Source: an uncultured Kangiellaceae bacterium
GTDB lineage: Bacteria; Pseudomonadota; Gammaproteobacteria; Enterobacterales; Kangiellaceae
Direction: 5' to 3'
NCBI GenBank assembly: GCA_905479925.1
Contig: CAJQOL010000063.1
Span: 1-42,275 of the forward strand
DNA: 42,275 nucleotides
Below, piece after piece: positions 1-7,928 of the stretch; position 1 is the first letter of the stretch, and each line of letters starts with the position of its first letter. The notes beneath the pieces were generated by a model. That model searched no databases, was not told where the DNA came from, and was given only the letters and a program-made list of their open reading frames with translations. A program made the translations under genes and the position numbers.

Positions 1-285
1 TTGCCACTACTAATTAATAGCCTGCGAAAAGCAGTAGCGCTCGATTTCGAAACCATGTTTTGCCCACACGGCGGAATATTTACTAATGGAAAAGAAATGT
101 TAAGTACTAAACTCAATAATATTTTGGCGCTGTGTGAGCAACCACAAACACTTTCCAAAGAGGGATTTGAAATAGATCAAATTACTTTAAAGCTACTAGG
201 ACCTGAAGGCGCGGTAGGAAAGTTGTCCGGTGGAAATTTTAGCAAATTAAATATGATCAAAGAATGTTTAAGAGTGACTGTTTAA
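1..285 (+). CDS. C-terminal fragment of a probable MBL-fold metallo-hydrolase
   Basis: The reading frame is open from the first base and ends in TAA at 283-285, so only the last part of the protein is present and its real start lies upstream. The 94 visible residues contain FCPHGGIFTNG followed by a helical stretch, a pattern seen near the end of some metallo-beta-lactamase-fold hydrolases, where a late His is a metal ligand. The main HxHxDH motif would lie outside the window. The assignment rests on this tail only; another hydrolase family is possible. No neighbour on this side gives context. Confidence 0.4.
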   Translation: MPLLINSLRKAVALDFETMFCPHGGIFTNGKEMLSTKLNNILALCEQPQTLSKEGFEIDQITLKLLGPEGAVGKLSGGNFSKLNMIKECLRVTV

Positions 286-465
286 TCATCAGTTAAGAAT
301 AAGTATGTCTATAAATTAGAGCAGTGAATCCTTGGAGGCTGCTTGAATACCTTCAAAACTATTAAAGTGGGTTTAGGTACTCAATTTGGTATTGGCTGCA
401 AATGCAATTTAGCGGTCATCGGGGAGTTTAGAGTGCGACTTGGTAGTTGCTTCGGTTTTTTTGCT

Positions 466-499
466 CCCTCTTCCCTTCGGGAGAGGGTTGGGGAGAGGG
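466..499. repeat. CCCTCT/AGAGGG hairpin with an extra GGAGAGGG copy
   Basis: CCCTCT at 466-471 plus CCC at 473-475 can pair with GGG at 479-481 plus AGAGGG at 482-487, leaving one bulged T. The GGAGAGGG word recurs at 492-499. Pyrimidine/purine hairpins of this type occur as dispersed intergenic repeats in many proteobacteria. No function is implied. Confidence 0.45.
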
Positions 500-589
500 A
501 AACTATATCTAATAGTTTGCACGATTTCAAAATGACTACTTCCCACTCTTTCCCAACTTCTATTTCGCAGCGCTAAAGCTTGCCTGCGA

Positions 590-630
590 CCTTCTTTTGT
601 TACGCCACAAAAGAAGGCAAAAAGGCGTGA
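590..630. repeat. Double inverted repeat with competing stems
   Basis: CCTTCTTTTG (590-599) is a perfect inverted match to CAAAAGAAGG (608-617), with an 8-base loop. TTACGCC (600-606), which starts in that loop, can instead pair with GGCGTGA (624-630), with one wobble. The two stems exclude each other. It may be a REP-like dispersed element; whether it recurs in the genome cannot be seen here. Confidence 0.5.
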
Positions 631-867
631 CGCTCAGCCGCTAGGCACTCTCAAGTGGCGTACTTGAACAATGCAGCTATCAAACGAGCCTGGAGTTAGT
701 TTCAAAGGAAAAGATGGCAACTAAATTAGCAGGAAGTTAGATTTCTTCTTTAGATAAGTTGCCGACTCAAACCTGTTTGTCGACGAACATTCGCACTGTG
801 ATCATAATACTTTCAGGACATTCAAAGAAAACGAGCGAACTTTTGGCCTCCTTTTATTTTCTAGTTT

Positions 868-892
868 AGTGGCTCCATTGATGGAAGCCACT
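868..892 (-). terminator. Candidate hairpin terminator after htpX
   Basis: AGTGGCTCCAT (868-878) pairs with ATGGAAGCCACT (881-892), with one bulged A and a 2-base gap between the arms. It begins 16 bases past the htpX stop on the minus strand. The downstream minus-strand sequence lacks a clean T run, so termination strength is uncertain. Confidence 0.5.
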
Positions 893-907
893 CTACCAAG
901 CAAGCAT

Positions 908-1795
908 TTATGATTTACTTCTCGCACGCTCTTCAAGTGCCGCTATTCTCGCCTCGATAGGAGGATGCGATGAGAACAAAGCCATGATGCCATTTTTGTC
1001 ATTGATCCCAAAAGCAGCCATTTGTTCAGGTAGTGCTTCTGGTTCTACTTGACCGAGTCTTTTTAGTGCATTAATCATATTCTGGTGTCCCGCTAAATCG
1101 GCTCCACCCGTATCGGCGATAAACTCTCGCTTTCGAGAGAAATACATCACAATGGTTGATGCCAATACCGATAGCACAACTTGCGCGACCATTACCGTTA
1201 CAAAATAGCCAATACCATGGCCTCGCTCGTTTTTCAAAATAACCCGATCTACAACATGACCTACTACTCGAGATAAGAAAACGACAAAGGTATTAACCAC
1301 ACCTTGAATAAGCGCTAAGGTAACCATGTCACCATTGGCAATATGGCTCATTTCATGGCCGATAACCGCTTCGATTTCACCTTGCGACATATTATCGAGC
1401 AATCCTTGAGAGACTGCCATTAGTGCATTGTTCTTGTTTGCGCCTGTGGCGAAAGCATTCATAGAGGAATCGGGGAAAATAGCAACTTCAGGCATTTTTA
1501 TACCTACAATTTTTGCCTGCTTCTCTGTCGTTTCAATTAGCCACTTTTCAATATTCGTGCTTGGGTTGGTAATTACCACCGCACCGGTCATTCGCTTCGC
1601 CATCCATTTAGACATCAGTAAAGAAATGAATGAGCCGCCAAAACCAATGACGCCGGAAAGAATGACTAATGCTTGTATATTAAGATCTGAGCCGTTCTCC
1701 GCCAATATGCTATCAACGCCTAATAGCCGCAATGTGATGCTTAGAACAACCATAATGGCAATATTGGTCATTATGAATAGGAAAATTCGTTTCAT
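908..1795 (-). CDS. htpX: Protease HtpX (M48B zinc metalloprotease)
   Basis: An inner-membrane zinc protease that degrades damaged membrane proteins as part of envelope quality control. The 295 residues match the usual HtpX length (E. coli 293). Two membrane segments lie near the N-terminus (about 4-25 and 40-62), and the zinc motif HEMSH is at 147-151, followed by IANGDM. Two further hydrophobic segments follow, then [13 protein letters not shown], whose Glu is the likely third metal ligand. The C-terminal [10 protein letters not shown] is typical of the family. It is transcribed alone, the nearest upstream gene being over 500 bases away. In E. coli htpX answers to the Cpx envelope-stress system; no clear CpxR site was recognised here. 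Confidence 0.95.
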   Translation of the reverse strand: MKRIFLFIMTNIAIMVVLSITLRLLGVDSILAENGSDLNIQALVILSGVIGFGGSFISLLMSKWMAKRMTGAVVITNPSTNIEKWLIETTEKQAKIVGIKMPEVAIFPDSSMNAFATGANKNNALMAVSQGLLDNMSQGEIEAVIGHEMSHIANGDMVTLALIQGVVNTFVVFLSRVVGHVVDRVILKNERGHGIGYFVTVMVAQVVLSVLASTIVMYFSRKREFIADTGGADLAGHQNMINALKRLGQVEPEALPEQMAAFGINDKNGIMALFSSHPPIEARIAALEERARSKS

Positions 1796-2330
1796 AGGTC
1801 TCTCTGTATTAGTTTAAAAGCAGGTGGTTAAAATGATTCTAGCTCAACTTTTTCTCTAGTTCGACTACTGCTCTAGTACGACTACTATTCTAGTTCGACT
1901 ATCAGCAATGTAATACAGACGATTATATCGAATAACCTGTCCATTCACTAATATCCAAGATTAGAGTTTTAGTCGCAGATATAGCCAATTTGTTTTATTG
2001 AGGTAGCAGAGAAACATTATTCGAAGGTAATGGTTAATACTAATTCCACAACCTACAACAATGGTATATACCCTTCCCACCTCAAGATGGCTCGCAGGTG
2101 TCTTTGTTAGTTAGAGTGGTAAAAACGCGCTATAGAGTTTTTATTGGTATTAACTAATTTGATATAAGCCTTTCCTGGGCAGAAAAACTTGATGAATACG
2201 CAGATTGATTGGAAGATACTAATTATCTTAAGGTGATCGTAAAAGAGTGCTCGCCCCCTGAATCAATACAAATATAATCTAGGGTTCTAGGAGAGTGCTA
2301 AAAAAGAATGAGTATTCAATAAACGCTCAT
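1796..2330. other. 535-base spacer between the TonB operon and htpX
   Basis: No gene is seen. It must hold the htpX promoter and the end of the TPR transcript. The visible structure is the four-copy 17-bp tandem repeat at 1837-1904, just upstream of htpX. GTTAATAC and its inverse GTATTAAC also occur on either side of the middle of the spacer (near 2035 and 2147). No obvious rho-independent terminator follows the TPR gene. Confidence 0.5.
1837..1904. repeat. 17-bp tandem repeat, four copies
   Basis: Four consecutive 17-base units start at 1837, 1854, 1871 and 1888. The last three follow a CTCTAGTTCGACTACTa-like consensus with one to four differences; the first is more diverged. The array begins about 40 bases upstream of the htpX start, so it could lie in or near the htpX promoter or leader. 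Confidence 0.75.
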
Positions 2331-3680
2331 CTAGTGACCAGCAATATCGAACTCAGCCAAAAGCTCATGCTTTTCTTTCTCTTTTTCAGCATACCGAATC
2401 CACTGTTCGGCCATTCTTTTTTGACTTTTCTTACTAGTCGCTTGCTCGAAACTGGCAATTGATTGGTCAAACTGTTTTAGGTTGAAGTGAGCGATTCCTA
2501 GTATTACATCGACATTTCCTGGTAAATCTAGACTACCTTTTTGCTGCGCCGTTCTCGCTGATGCAATCGCACTTTTCCACTGCTCAAGCTCTACATAGGC
2601 TTCCGCTAATCGAGCATCTAAGTTACCACTTTTACTCAGGTTAGCGGCTCGAATCAGTACTGGCACTGCTTTCTCTGTTTCCTTTGCGCTTAACCAAGCT
2701 TGTGCTAGATAATTGAGAATTTTCACGTTCTCAAGAACGATGCCATCATCAATGCTTTTGCTAAGCAATTTAGCGGACTTGTATGGCGCACCATTTTCAA
2801 AATACAATTGAGATAAGGTTTGAATGTCGATTTTCTTGGTCACGAAACCTTGTTGGTAAGCTGCTTCCATCACTGATAGTTGTTTATCAGTTTGTTCAGT
2901 CTCACCATACATATTGGCTAAATCAATCCAGTAACTCGCCTTTGAATAATGCTTAACTAGTAATTCAGAAACTCTAGTGACTTGCTCGGTCTGTTTCAAC
3001 TCATAATGCAAAGCCCGTTTTAGAACTAACCAGTTTTCTTTTGGCAACTTATTTTTGGCAAATGAATCGTTGACTACTTTGCTGATCGATTCTTCCGCCA
3101 ACGGATAATTCTTCATTGCATAATAAGCGTTTGCTTTGAGTACTAATGCATTATCGCTAAGTTCTCCTTTGATGGCTGCCCATCTATCGAGGTACTTAAT
3201 CGTTTCCTGATAATTTTCAGCAGCCATTTGAAGTTGTGCGAGACTGAATAAGGTTGATAATTCCAAAGACTCAGGGATATTCGTTTGTTCTACGACTTTT
3301 TCAAAAGATGCTACCGCTGAGGCTGCATCATTTTGTCCGTAGTAGATGAATCCGTAAAAATTCCATAACATTGCTTTTTCATAAGAATTAATTTGTTCAA
3401 TGCGACTCTTCACTCGATCAAGAACTTGTAAGCCTTCTGCAACTTTGCCTTCATCAGCTAGCTTTTGCGCACGAGCTAATTGACTATAGACCCGCTCTCT
3501 CATAGCAGGTGTTTTACGAGTCTTTCGTTGAGTCGTTTTTTCTGCTGCTATTGCAGACTGAATAGCGACGGAAAATGAAAATAGGCCCTGTTCATTTGGA
3601 ATGATCGTCATACCAGGAACTAACATCACTAACACGAGTGTTGAATGGACTATTTTATTAGTGATTTTTTTCATATTCAT
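2331..3680 (-). CDS. TPR protein of the TonB2-type operon
   Basis: A 449-residue secreted protein made almost entirely of helical tetratricopeptide repeats. The N-terminus has a signal-peptide-like hydrophobic stretch ending near AIAAE. Repeats run from about residue 65 to 430, with typical motifs such as WNFYGFIYYGQ and VILGIAHFNLKQFDQSIASFEQA. In Vibrio and Shewanella a gene of this kind follows tonB2 and is needed for, or linked to, TonB2 function, probably as a periplasmic scaffold; that role is taken from the family. It lies 44 bases after tonB and ends the operon. AAAGG stands before two possible ATG starts (3680 and 3674). Confidence 0.85.
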   Translation of the reverse strand: MNMKKITNKIVHSTLVLVMLVPGMTIIPNEQGLFSFSVAIQSAIAAEKTTQRKTRKTPAMRERVYSQLARAQKLADEGKVAEGLQVLDRVKSRIEQINSYEKAMLWNFYGFIYYGQNDAASAVASFEKVVEQTNIPESLELSTLFSLAQLQMAAENYQETIKYLDRWAAIKGELSDNALVLKANAYYAMKNYPLAEESISKVVNDSFAKNKLPKENWLVLKRALHYELKQTEQVTRVSELLVKHYSKASYWIDLANMYGETEQTDKQLSVMEAAYQQGFVTKKIDIQTLSQLYFENGAPYKSAKLLSKSIDDGIVLENVKILNYLAQAWLSAKETEKAVPVLIRAANLSKSGNLDARLAEAYVELEQWKSAIASARTAQQKGSLDLPGNVDVILGIAHFNLKQFDQSIASFEQATSKKSQKRMAEQWIRYAEKEKEKHELLAEFDIAGH

Positions 3681-3703
3681 TTACCTTTCTTTTCGGTGAC
3701 TTC

Positions 3704-3717
3704 AATCGATATCGATT
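3704..3717. other. 14-base perfect palindrome between tonB and the TPR gene
   Basis: AATCGATATCGATT is fully self-complementary and lies in the 44-base gap before the TPR gene. It could be a protein-binding site or chance in AT-rich DNA. Confidence 0.3.
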
Positions 3718-3724
3718 TAGTCAA

Positions 3725-4330
3725 TTAATTCATTTTAAAAGTGATTTTATTTTGAACACCGGCCACTTCGGTAGCTTGGCCGTCAATCACTCTAGGTTTG
3801 TATTTGAACTTTAACGCCGCGTCTTTGGCCGCTTGGTCAAATACACCCTGTGGATTTGCTTCGATTACCACTGGACTTCTTACGCTACCGTTTTTGGTAA
3901 CCACAAACTCTAAGATTACATAACCTTCAATCCCTCTCGATAGTGCTCGTCGTGGGTAGATAGGCGCAACTTTTACAATCGGTAGATACTCACCATCCCC
4001 TGAATCAAGCGCTAAACCTGAGGATAAATTGGTATCGGCTGCAACGTCAGCAGTAAAACCAATCTTGCCAATATCAGCGACCAAGTCTTGAGACTCCATG
4101 GGTGGCTGTTCCATTGGCGGTGGCTCATCTTCCGGCTTAGGCGGCTTCTTTGGCTTACGTTTCTTAGTTTGGAAATTTTCGTCTTTCTTTAAACGAACAA
4201 AATCAATCACTCGCCCTTCAGGACCATCTTCCAATACATTGTCATCATTTAGAATAAGATACCGCATGCCTAGGAATAATCCCGCGGTTATAATAAACGC
4301 TAGCACTACGGCATATACATAACGGATCAT
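3725..4330 (-). CDS. tonB: Energy transducer TonB (TonB2 type)
   Basis: Carries proton-motive energy from the ExbB/ExbD complex to outer-membrane receptors. The 201 residues include one N-terminal membrane anchor (about 4-26), a short Lys/Pro-rich spacer (KKRKPKKPPKPEDEPPP) and a C-terminal TonB domain (about 115-201) with YPRRAL, GYVILEFVVTKNG and the late FKYKPR. The short spacer and overall length match TonB2 of Vibrio (about 206 residues) rather than the longer E. coli TonB. It starts 2 bases after the exbD stop, so the two are probably translationally coupled. Its likely client is the receptor encoded at 7929-10586. Confidence 0.95.
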   Translation of the reverse strand: MIRYVYAVVLAFIITAGLFLGMRYLILNDDNVLEDGPEGRVIDFVRLKKDENFQTKKRKPKKPPKPEDEPPPMEQPPMESQDLVADIGKIGFTADVAADTNLSSGLALDSGDGEYLPIVKVAPIYPRRALSRGIEGYVILEFVVTKNGSVRSPVVIEANPQGVFDQAAKDAALKFKYKPRVIDGQATEVAGVQNKITFKMN

Positions 4331-4332
4331 CG

Positions 4333-4743
4333 TTACATCTCTTTGGCTGCAATTGATACGTCGTAAACACCAGCGGAGCGTGCACCATCCATAACCTTGA
4401 TCAAAACGTCTGTTGTCGCTTTCTTGTCCGCTTGCACCACCACGGTCGCTTGCGGATTTTCCGCATGTAATCGTGCAACATTAGCTTCAACCGCACGAAC
4501 ATCAATACGGCGTTTGTTAATCCATACTTCGCCTTTGGCATTAATAGCAATCAAGATTCCTGCTCGGTCTTTTTGTACCGCTGTAGCAGCTTCTGGACGA
4601 TTAACATCAATACCGGCTTCTCTAACAAAAGAAGCAGTCACAATGAAAAATATCAACATGATAAAAACAACATCCAACATAGGTGTCATATTGATTTCTG
4701 ATTCTTCTTCATCTTCGAGAAGTTTTGCAAAAGGTGCTCTCAT
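4333..4743 (-). CDS. exbD: Biopolymer transport protein ExbD
   Basis: An inner-membrane stator component that works with ExbB to power TonB. The 136 residues begin with a cytoplasmic tail, then one membrane helix with INMTPMLDVVFIMLIFFIVT, in which the Asp after ML is the conserved proton-carrying residue. The periplasmic domain follows, with typical VVVQADKKATTDVLIKVMD. Length is normal for the family. It is tightly linked to tonB but separated from exbB by 127 bases containing hairpins, unlike the other junctions between ttpC, exbB and tonB in this operon. Confidence 0.95.
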   Translation of the reverse strand: MRAPFAKLLEDEEESEINMTPMLDVVFIMLIFFIVTASFVREAGIDVNRPEAATAVQKDRAGILIAINAKGEVWINKRRIDVRAVEANVARLHAENPQATVVVQADKKATTDVLIKVMDGARSAGVYDVSIAAKEM

Positions 4744-4830
4744 CGCACTTTACCTCTTTAATAATTTGGGATTGCTAACAAACCCAAATGCGATAGCCAA
4801 ATACTGCTACCTATATAATTTCTAATTCGA

Positions 4831-4878
4831 TTAGCCACTATTGTTGATATTGGCTAACCATTAAACTTTTTTAATGGT
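4831..4878 (-). other. Two adjacent hairpins at the exbB-exbD junction
   Basis: TTAGCCA (4831-4837) pairs with TGGCTAA (4851-4857), and ACCATTAAA (4857-4865) pairs with TTTAATGGT (4870-4878), the latter overlapping the exbB stop codon. Both lie in the 127-base gap inside an otherwise compact operon. They could stabilise the upstream message or reduce downstream transcription. Neither is followed by a T run on the minus strand, so full termination is unlikely. Confidence 0.5.
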
Positions 4879-5398
4879 CAAAAAGTAACTTGTCTTCTAG
4901 CATTTCCGCTTCTTTCTTAGCTGTTCGTTTCAACCAAGTAGAGGCAAAAACCCCAGAGAGTGCTCCAACCATTCCCGCCATTGTCGGAATGGTAGCTTTA
5001 GAAACACCGGAAGCCATCGAGCGCGCATTACTACTACCAGTAATGGCCATCACGTCAAATACCTCAATCATTCCTGTCACCGTACCTAACAAGCCGAGTA
5101 GTGGACAAAGAGCCACAAAAGCTTGAATGGTTGGCAATGATTGGTTAAGCGATGTTTTCGCTCTCGAAAGCATCGCCGCTCTTATTTGAATCGCATTCCA
5201 TGAGTTTCGCTCACTTCTTGAATTCCAAGTTGAAATAATTGACTGACGGTATTTACCATAGAAAAAATTCAGGTAAATAATTCGCTCCAAAATCAGCATC
5301 CACATAACAAAAATAAGGATGCCAATATAATTTAGGACCATTCCGCCGGTTTCGAGAAACTCTCGAATCATTTCAACGTATTCTGAAAAAGACGGCAT
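4871..5398 (-). CDS. exbB: ExbB-type proton channel (short TonB2 form)
   Basis: Inner-membrane MotA/TolQ/ExbB-family protein that forms the proton channel with ExbD. The 175 residues match ExbB2 of Vibrio (about 177) and are shorter than E. coli ExbB. The first membrane helix is about 20-45; the conserved channel region ALCPLLGLLGTVTGMIEVF and the final TIPTMAGMVGALSGVFASTW form the other two. It follows ttpC with a 2-base gap. Two family members in a row (this and ttpC) are the signature of TonB2-type systems. Confidence 0.93.
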   Translation of the reverse strand: MPSFSEYVEMIREFLETGGMVLNYIGILIFVMWMLILERIIYLNFFYGKYRQSIISTWNSRSERNSWNAIQIRAAMLSRAKTSLNQSLPTIQAFVALCPLLGLLGTVTGMIEVFDVMAITGSSNARSMASGVSKATIPTMAGMVGALSGVFASTWLKRTAKKEAEMLEDKLLFDH

Positions 5399-5400
5399 GA

Positions 5401-6786
5401 CTAGCCCTCCTGCTCAGCTCGTTCTGCAATAACACCCGCAGCCTGCTCTTGTAGAATATGTAGAATGCTCTTACTTCTGGTGTTCAACCAAGTAAATAAC
5501 ATAACCGTAGGAATTGCGACAACCAAACCAAGTACCGTAGTAACTAGGGCCGTTGATATACCGCCAGCCATTAGTTTAGGGTCACCGGTTCCAAACAACG
5601 TAATAGCCTGGAAGGTGGTAATCATCCCGGTTACTGTTCCTAAAAGACCAAGTAGTGGCGCAACGACCGATATGATTTTAATAAAAGTGATACCTTGAGT
5701 TAACTTCGGTAGCTCTTTCAAAATAGCTTCGCTTAATTTCAGCTCCAACGTGTCAGATTCTACTTCTGCGTATTTTTCTTTCACTTTAAGCACACGGCCA
5801 AGAGGATTGTTATCTTTTAGTTCAGTAGACTTAAGCTGCTTTCTAACTTTTTGTTCAGTTAGGAAGAGCGCAGTATATTGTTTAAGCGCGATAATCAATG
5901 CGATGAAACCAAGGGACAAAATCACATAACCAACCGGGCCACCTTGATCAACACGTTCCATTTGGTCAGGTGCTTGAACGAGAAGTCCAAGAATACTACC
6001 GCCAGTTGGATCAAGCGCAAAAGCTGAGAAACCTTCTTTGTTAGCTTCTAGGTCAACGATGGTGTCCATAAATCTGTCGGTTGGTTGTCTAACCAATTCA
6101 GCAATAGTGCTAGTAGCATTTAACCATTCTAGGTAAACGCCGTCAGATACTAAGTTAAAGGTTCCAACTCTTGTGACCGGCTTAACAACTTTATCGCCAT
6201 TTGCCAGCGTTACTTCTTTTTCGAAGGTTTTCACTTTACCTGACTCAGACATTTCTCTAGTCAGTTCATACCATACCTGCTCGATCTCTTCGATTGACGC
6301 AAGGTTAGTAGACGACCCCATCTTTACCGATAGGTCGTCTAGGAACGTTTCTCGACCTGGAATTTCAGCGGATATAATAGACGTAACAAATTTACCACTG
6401 GTATCACCCGAAACTTGCTGGAGTACACCAAATAGTTCTTTTAGAGAACCCAGACGCTTATTAAGAGCTTCATCCAGTGCGGCGATTCTTACTTCATTAT
6501 CTTCAAAGTTAGTTTCTAATTTATCCGATAGCGCAATTTGAGTATCACGGTCTGACACAGCATTAGCCAACAGTTGTTGTTGCTGATCTTTTTGTTTAAC
6601 AAAGTTAGTTTCACGTTGTTGGTTTTCTTGAGACTGTTGATATTGGCCTTTCTTCAGTTTGGCCAACAAGTCATCGATATCAATCGCTTTATCTTCCGCG
6701 GCACTGACCGATAGAGAAAATAGAACTGATGGTACAAGTCCGAAGGCTAACGCAGCAATTCGAGTCAATTTTTGAGTTAATTTCAT
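5401..6786 (-). CDS. ttpC: TtpC-like MotA/TolQ/ExbB protein with periplasmic extension
   Basis: A second ExbB-family protein with a long N-terminal extension. The 461 residues have a signal peptide (about 1-29, ending VSAAE), a coiled-coil-rich periplasmic part rich in Gln and Glu (about 35-260), and a C-terminal channel domain with VVAPLLGLLGTVTGMITTFQ and the final GLVVAIPTVMLFTWL. In Vibrio, TtpC is essential for TonB2-dependent iron uptake and is thought to help the complex reach outer-membrane receptors; that role is known for the family, not shown here. It lies 27 bases after the DUF3450 gene and 2 bases before exbB. Confidence 0.9.
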   Translation of the reverse strand: MKLTQKLTRIAALAFGLVPSVLFSLSVSAAEDKAIDIDDLLAKLKKGQYQQSQENQQRETNFVKQKDQQQQLLANAVSDRDTQIALSDKLETNFEDNEVRIAALDEALNKRLGSLKELFGVLQQVSGDTSGKFVTSIISAEIPGRETFLDDLSVKMGSSTNLASIEEIEQVWYELTREMSESGKVKTFEKEVTLANGDKVVKPVTRVGTFNLVSDGVYLEWLNATSTIAELVRQPTDRFMDTIVDLEANKEGFSAFALDPTGGSILGLLVQAPDQMERVDQGGPVGYVILSLGFIALIIALKQYTALFLTEQKVRKQLKSTELKDNNPLGRVLKVKEKYAEVESDTLELKLSEAILKELPKLTQGITFIKIISVVAPLLGLLGTVTGMITTFQAITLFGTGDPKLMAGGISTALVTTVLGLVVAIPTVMLFTWLNTRSKSILHILQEQAAGVIAERAEQEG

Positions 6787-6813
6787 TTCAATAATTCCTA
6801 TTTTGCAGTTAGT

Positions 6814-7575
6814 CTACTTAGACTGTGCGGCAGCAATCGGAACAATAATCATATCCGGTGCTAGTTGTTTTTGAGCCATTCTTAAGCCCTTGCTAATTTG
6901 ACTACGATAATCACTATCTAAGGGTTTCCATTGCTTATCTTTTTGGTCCCAAATACCCATATTTTGCTTATCACGGCTTTGGAATACTAAAGCGACACGT
7001 CCAATTCTTAAGTAGTTAACTTCCTGCTGCTTTCCATTAACTTCAGCATTGCCCGCATAGGATTCAATAGTTCTGCCGTAGTCAACTTCAACTTGATAAG
7101 CCTCAAGCACACGTCGAAACTTTTCCGAAACCGCTACATCAGCTCGATCCATCATTTCATTTAATTGCTTAAGTCGATCTGCTCTTTCGTCTGGAAGAAA
7201 AGGCACATCTAAGGATACAAACTCTTCTAGACCAGAAATCATTCGCAACATCAGCGGGGTAATTTGTCGTTCGATAACCGTTACTTGGTCCATTGATTCG
7301 GATAAACGAGTCATTTCAAGTAATTGGTTTTCTATTTGACGGCTCATTTGAGCGTTATAGATTTTCAGTCCATCGGCCTCTTTATTGACTGATTTGAATT
7401 GCTGCAGTTTGCTTTGTATTTCATCAGCCAATCGGTCAACTTTTTTCTGTGACTCAATAGCCGATTGGTTAATCACTGCGCTATTATCAACTACAGTTTT
7501 AAGTTCGTCTGCCGCAACTACCGGAGCGGCCACACAAATGGCTGTAGCCAATACTAGGCGAAGATGTTTGTTCAT
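6814..7575 (-). CDS. DUF3450 family periplasmic coiled-coil protein
   Basis: First gene of the TonB operon. The 253 residues carry a signal peptide (about 1-22, ending VVAAD), then a long coiled coil (about 30-110) and a C-terminal part with YLRIGRVALVFQS and KQWKPLDSDYRSQI, both typical of DUF3450. Genes of this family stand before ttpC in Vibrio and Shewanella TonB2 loci. Its molecular role is not known; location and coiled coil suggest a periplasmic partner of TtpC. The Pho-box-like promoter at 7682-7726 lies a little over 100 bases upstream. Confidence 0.9.
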   Translation of the reverse strand: MNKHLRLVLATAICVAAPVVAADELKTVVDNSAVINQSAIESQKKVDRLADEIQSKLQQFKSVNKEADGLKIYNAQMSRQIENQLLEMTRLSESMDQVTVIERQITPLMLRMISGLEEFVSLDVPFLPDERADRLKQLNEMMDRADVAVSEKFRRVLEAYQVEVDYGRTIESYAGNAEVNGKQQEVNYLRIGRVALVFQSRDKQNMGIWDQKDKQWKPLDSDYRSQISKGLRMAQKQLAPDMIIVPIAAAQSK

Positions 7576-7681
7576 TGCTTTTTACCTCAAAAGGATGTGT
7601 TTCTAGTCACTTTAGCCTTTTGACAACCTGCTTTATGCACGGATCGGAAGCTAAATGTGAGTACTATATCTTTGAGGCGAT

Positions 7682-7726
7682 AGTGTAATCTTGGTTTATG
7701 ACAAGTTTTTTACAGTTGTATGACAC
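7682..7726 (-). promoter_or_regulatory. Three-unit Pho box and -10 upstream of the DUF3450-ttpC-exbBD-tonB operon
   Basis: Read on the minus strand, GTGTCAT (7726-7720), CTGTAAA (7715-7709) and TTGTCAT (7704-7698) follow each other with starts exactly 11 bases apart. The E. coli Pho box is CTGTCAT repeated at 11-base spacing. Ten bases further comes TACACT (7687-7682), a fair -10 hexamer; the same 10-base gap is found at E. coli phoA. No good -35 is present, as expected for a PhoB-activated promoter. Confidence 0.75.
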
Positions 7727-7804
7727 TTGAATTACTAGATGACCTGATTATGACTAACAATCGGATGAATTGCTGATTTAAAAAGTCTTTGTTCTGAATA
7801 TAAT

Positions 7805-7829
7805 ATGACTGAGTTGAGCTATCAGTCAT
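7805..7829. terminator. Hairpin with T run on the plus strand
   Basis: ATGACTGA (7805-7812) pairs with TCAGTCAT (7822-7829), followed on the plus strand by TTTTTTATTT. No plus-strand gene ends here, so if it terminates anything it is antisense transcription. On the minus strand it is a second stem after the receptor terminator. Confidence 0.4.
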
Positions 7830-7885
7830 TTTTTATTTAAGTCTTACTGCATAAAAATTGTTTATTTGATTAGCGTTATTAATAG

Positions 7886-7918
7886 GACTCCCATCTAGAA
7901 TTGGTCTAAATGGGAGTC
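7886..7918 (-). terminator. Terminator after the TonB-dependent receptor gene
   Basis: GACTCCCAT (7886-7894) and ATGGGAGTC (7910-7918) form a perfect 9-bp stem, extended inside by TAGA/TCTA. It begins 11 bases after the receptor stop. The T run is weak. Confidence 0.7.
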
Positions 7919-7928
7919 TTAAAGAGAA

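Larger units (their letters stand above)
286..907. other. Gene-free stretch with hairpin repeats
   Basis: No convincing gene is present in these 622 bases. The one plus-strand open frame (343-576) starts with TTG, runs through G+C-rich inverted repeats and looks like no protein. The stretch holds two hairpin-forming segments (466-499 and 590-630) that resemble dispersed intergenic repeats, then featureless sequence up to a hairpin after htpX. It may be an eroded region between unrelated transcription units. Confidence 0.6.
7576..7928. other. 353-base spacer between the TonB operon and its receptor gene
   Basis: Holds no gene. From high to low coordinate (minus-strand order) it contains the receptor terminator (7886-7918), a second hairpin (7805-7829), and the three-unit Pho box with its -10 (7682-7726). 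The untranslated leader of the TonB operon is then about 100 bases. Confidence 0.7.

Noticed and set aside
343-576. 77-residue open frame
   Set aside because: It starts with TTG, runs through G+C-rich hairpin repeats, has no recognisable domain and no ribosome site.
1428-1817. 129-residue plus-strand frame opposite htpX
   Set aside because: It lies antisense to a clear htpX gene and its composition follows from that gene read backwards.
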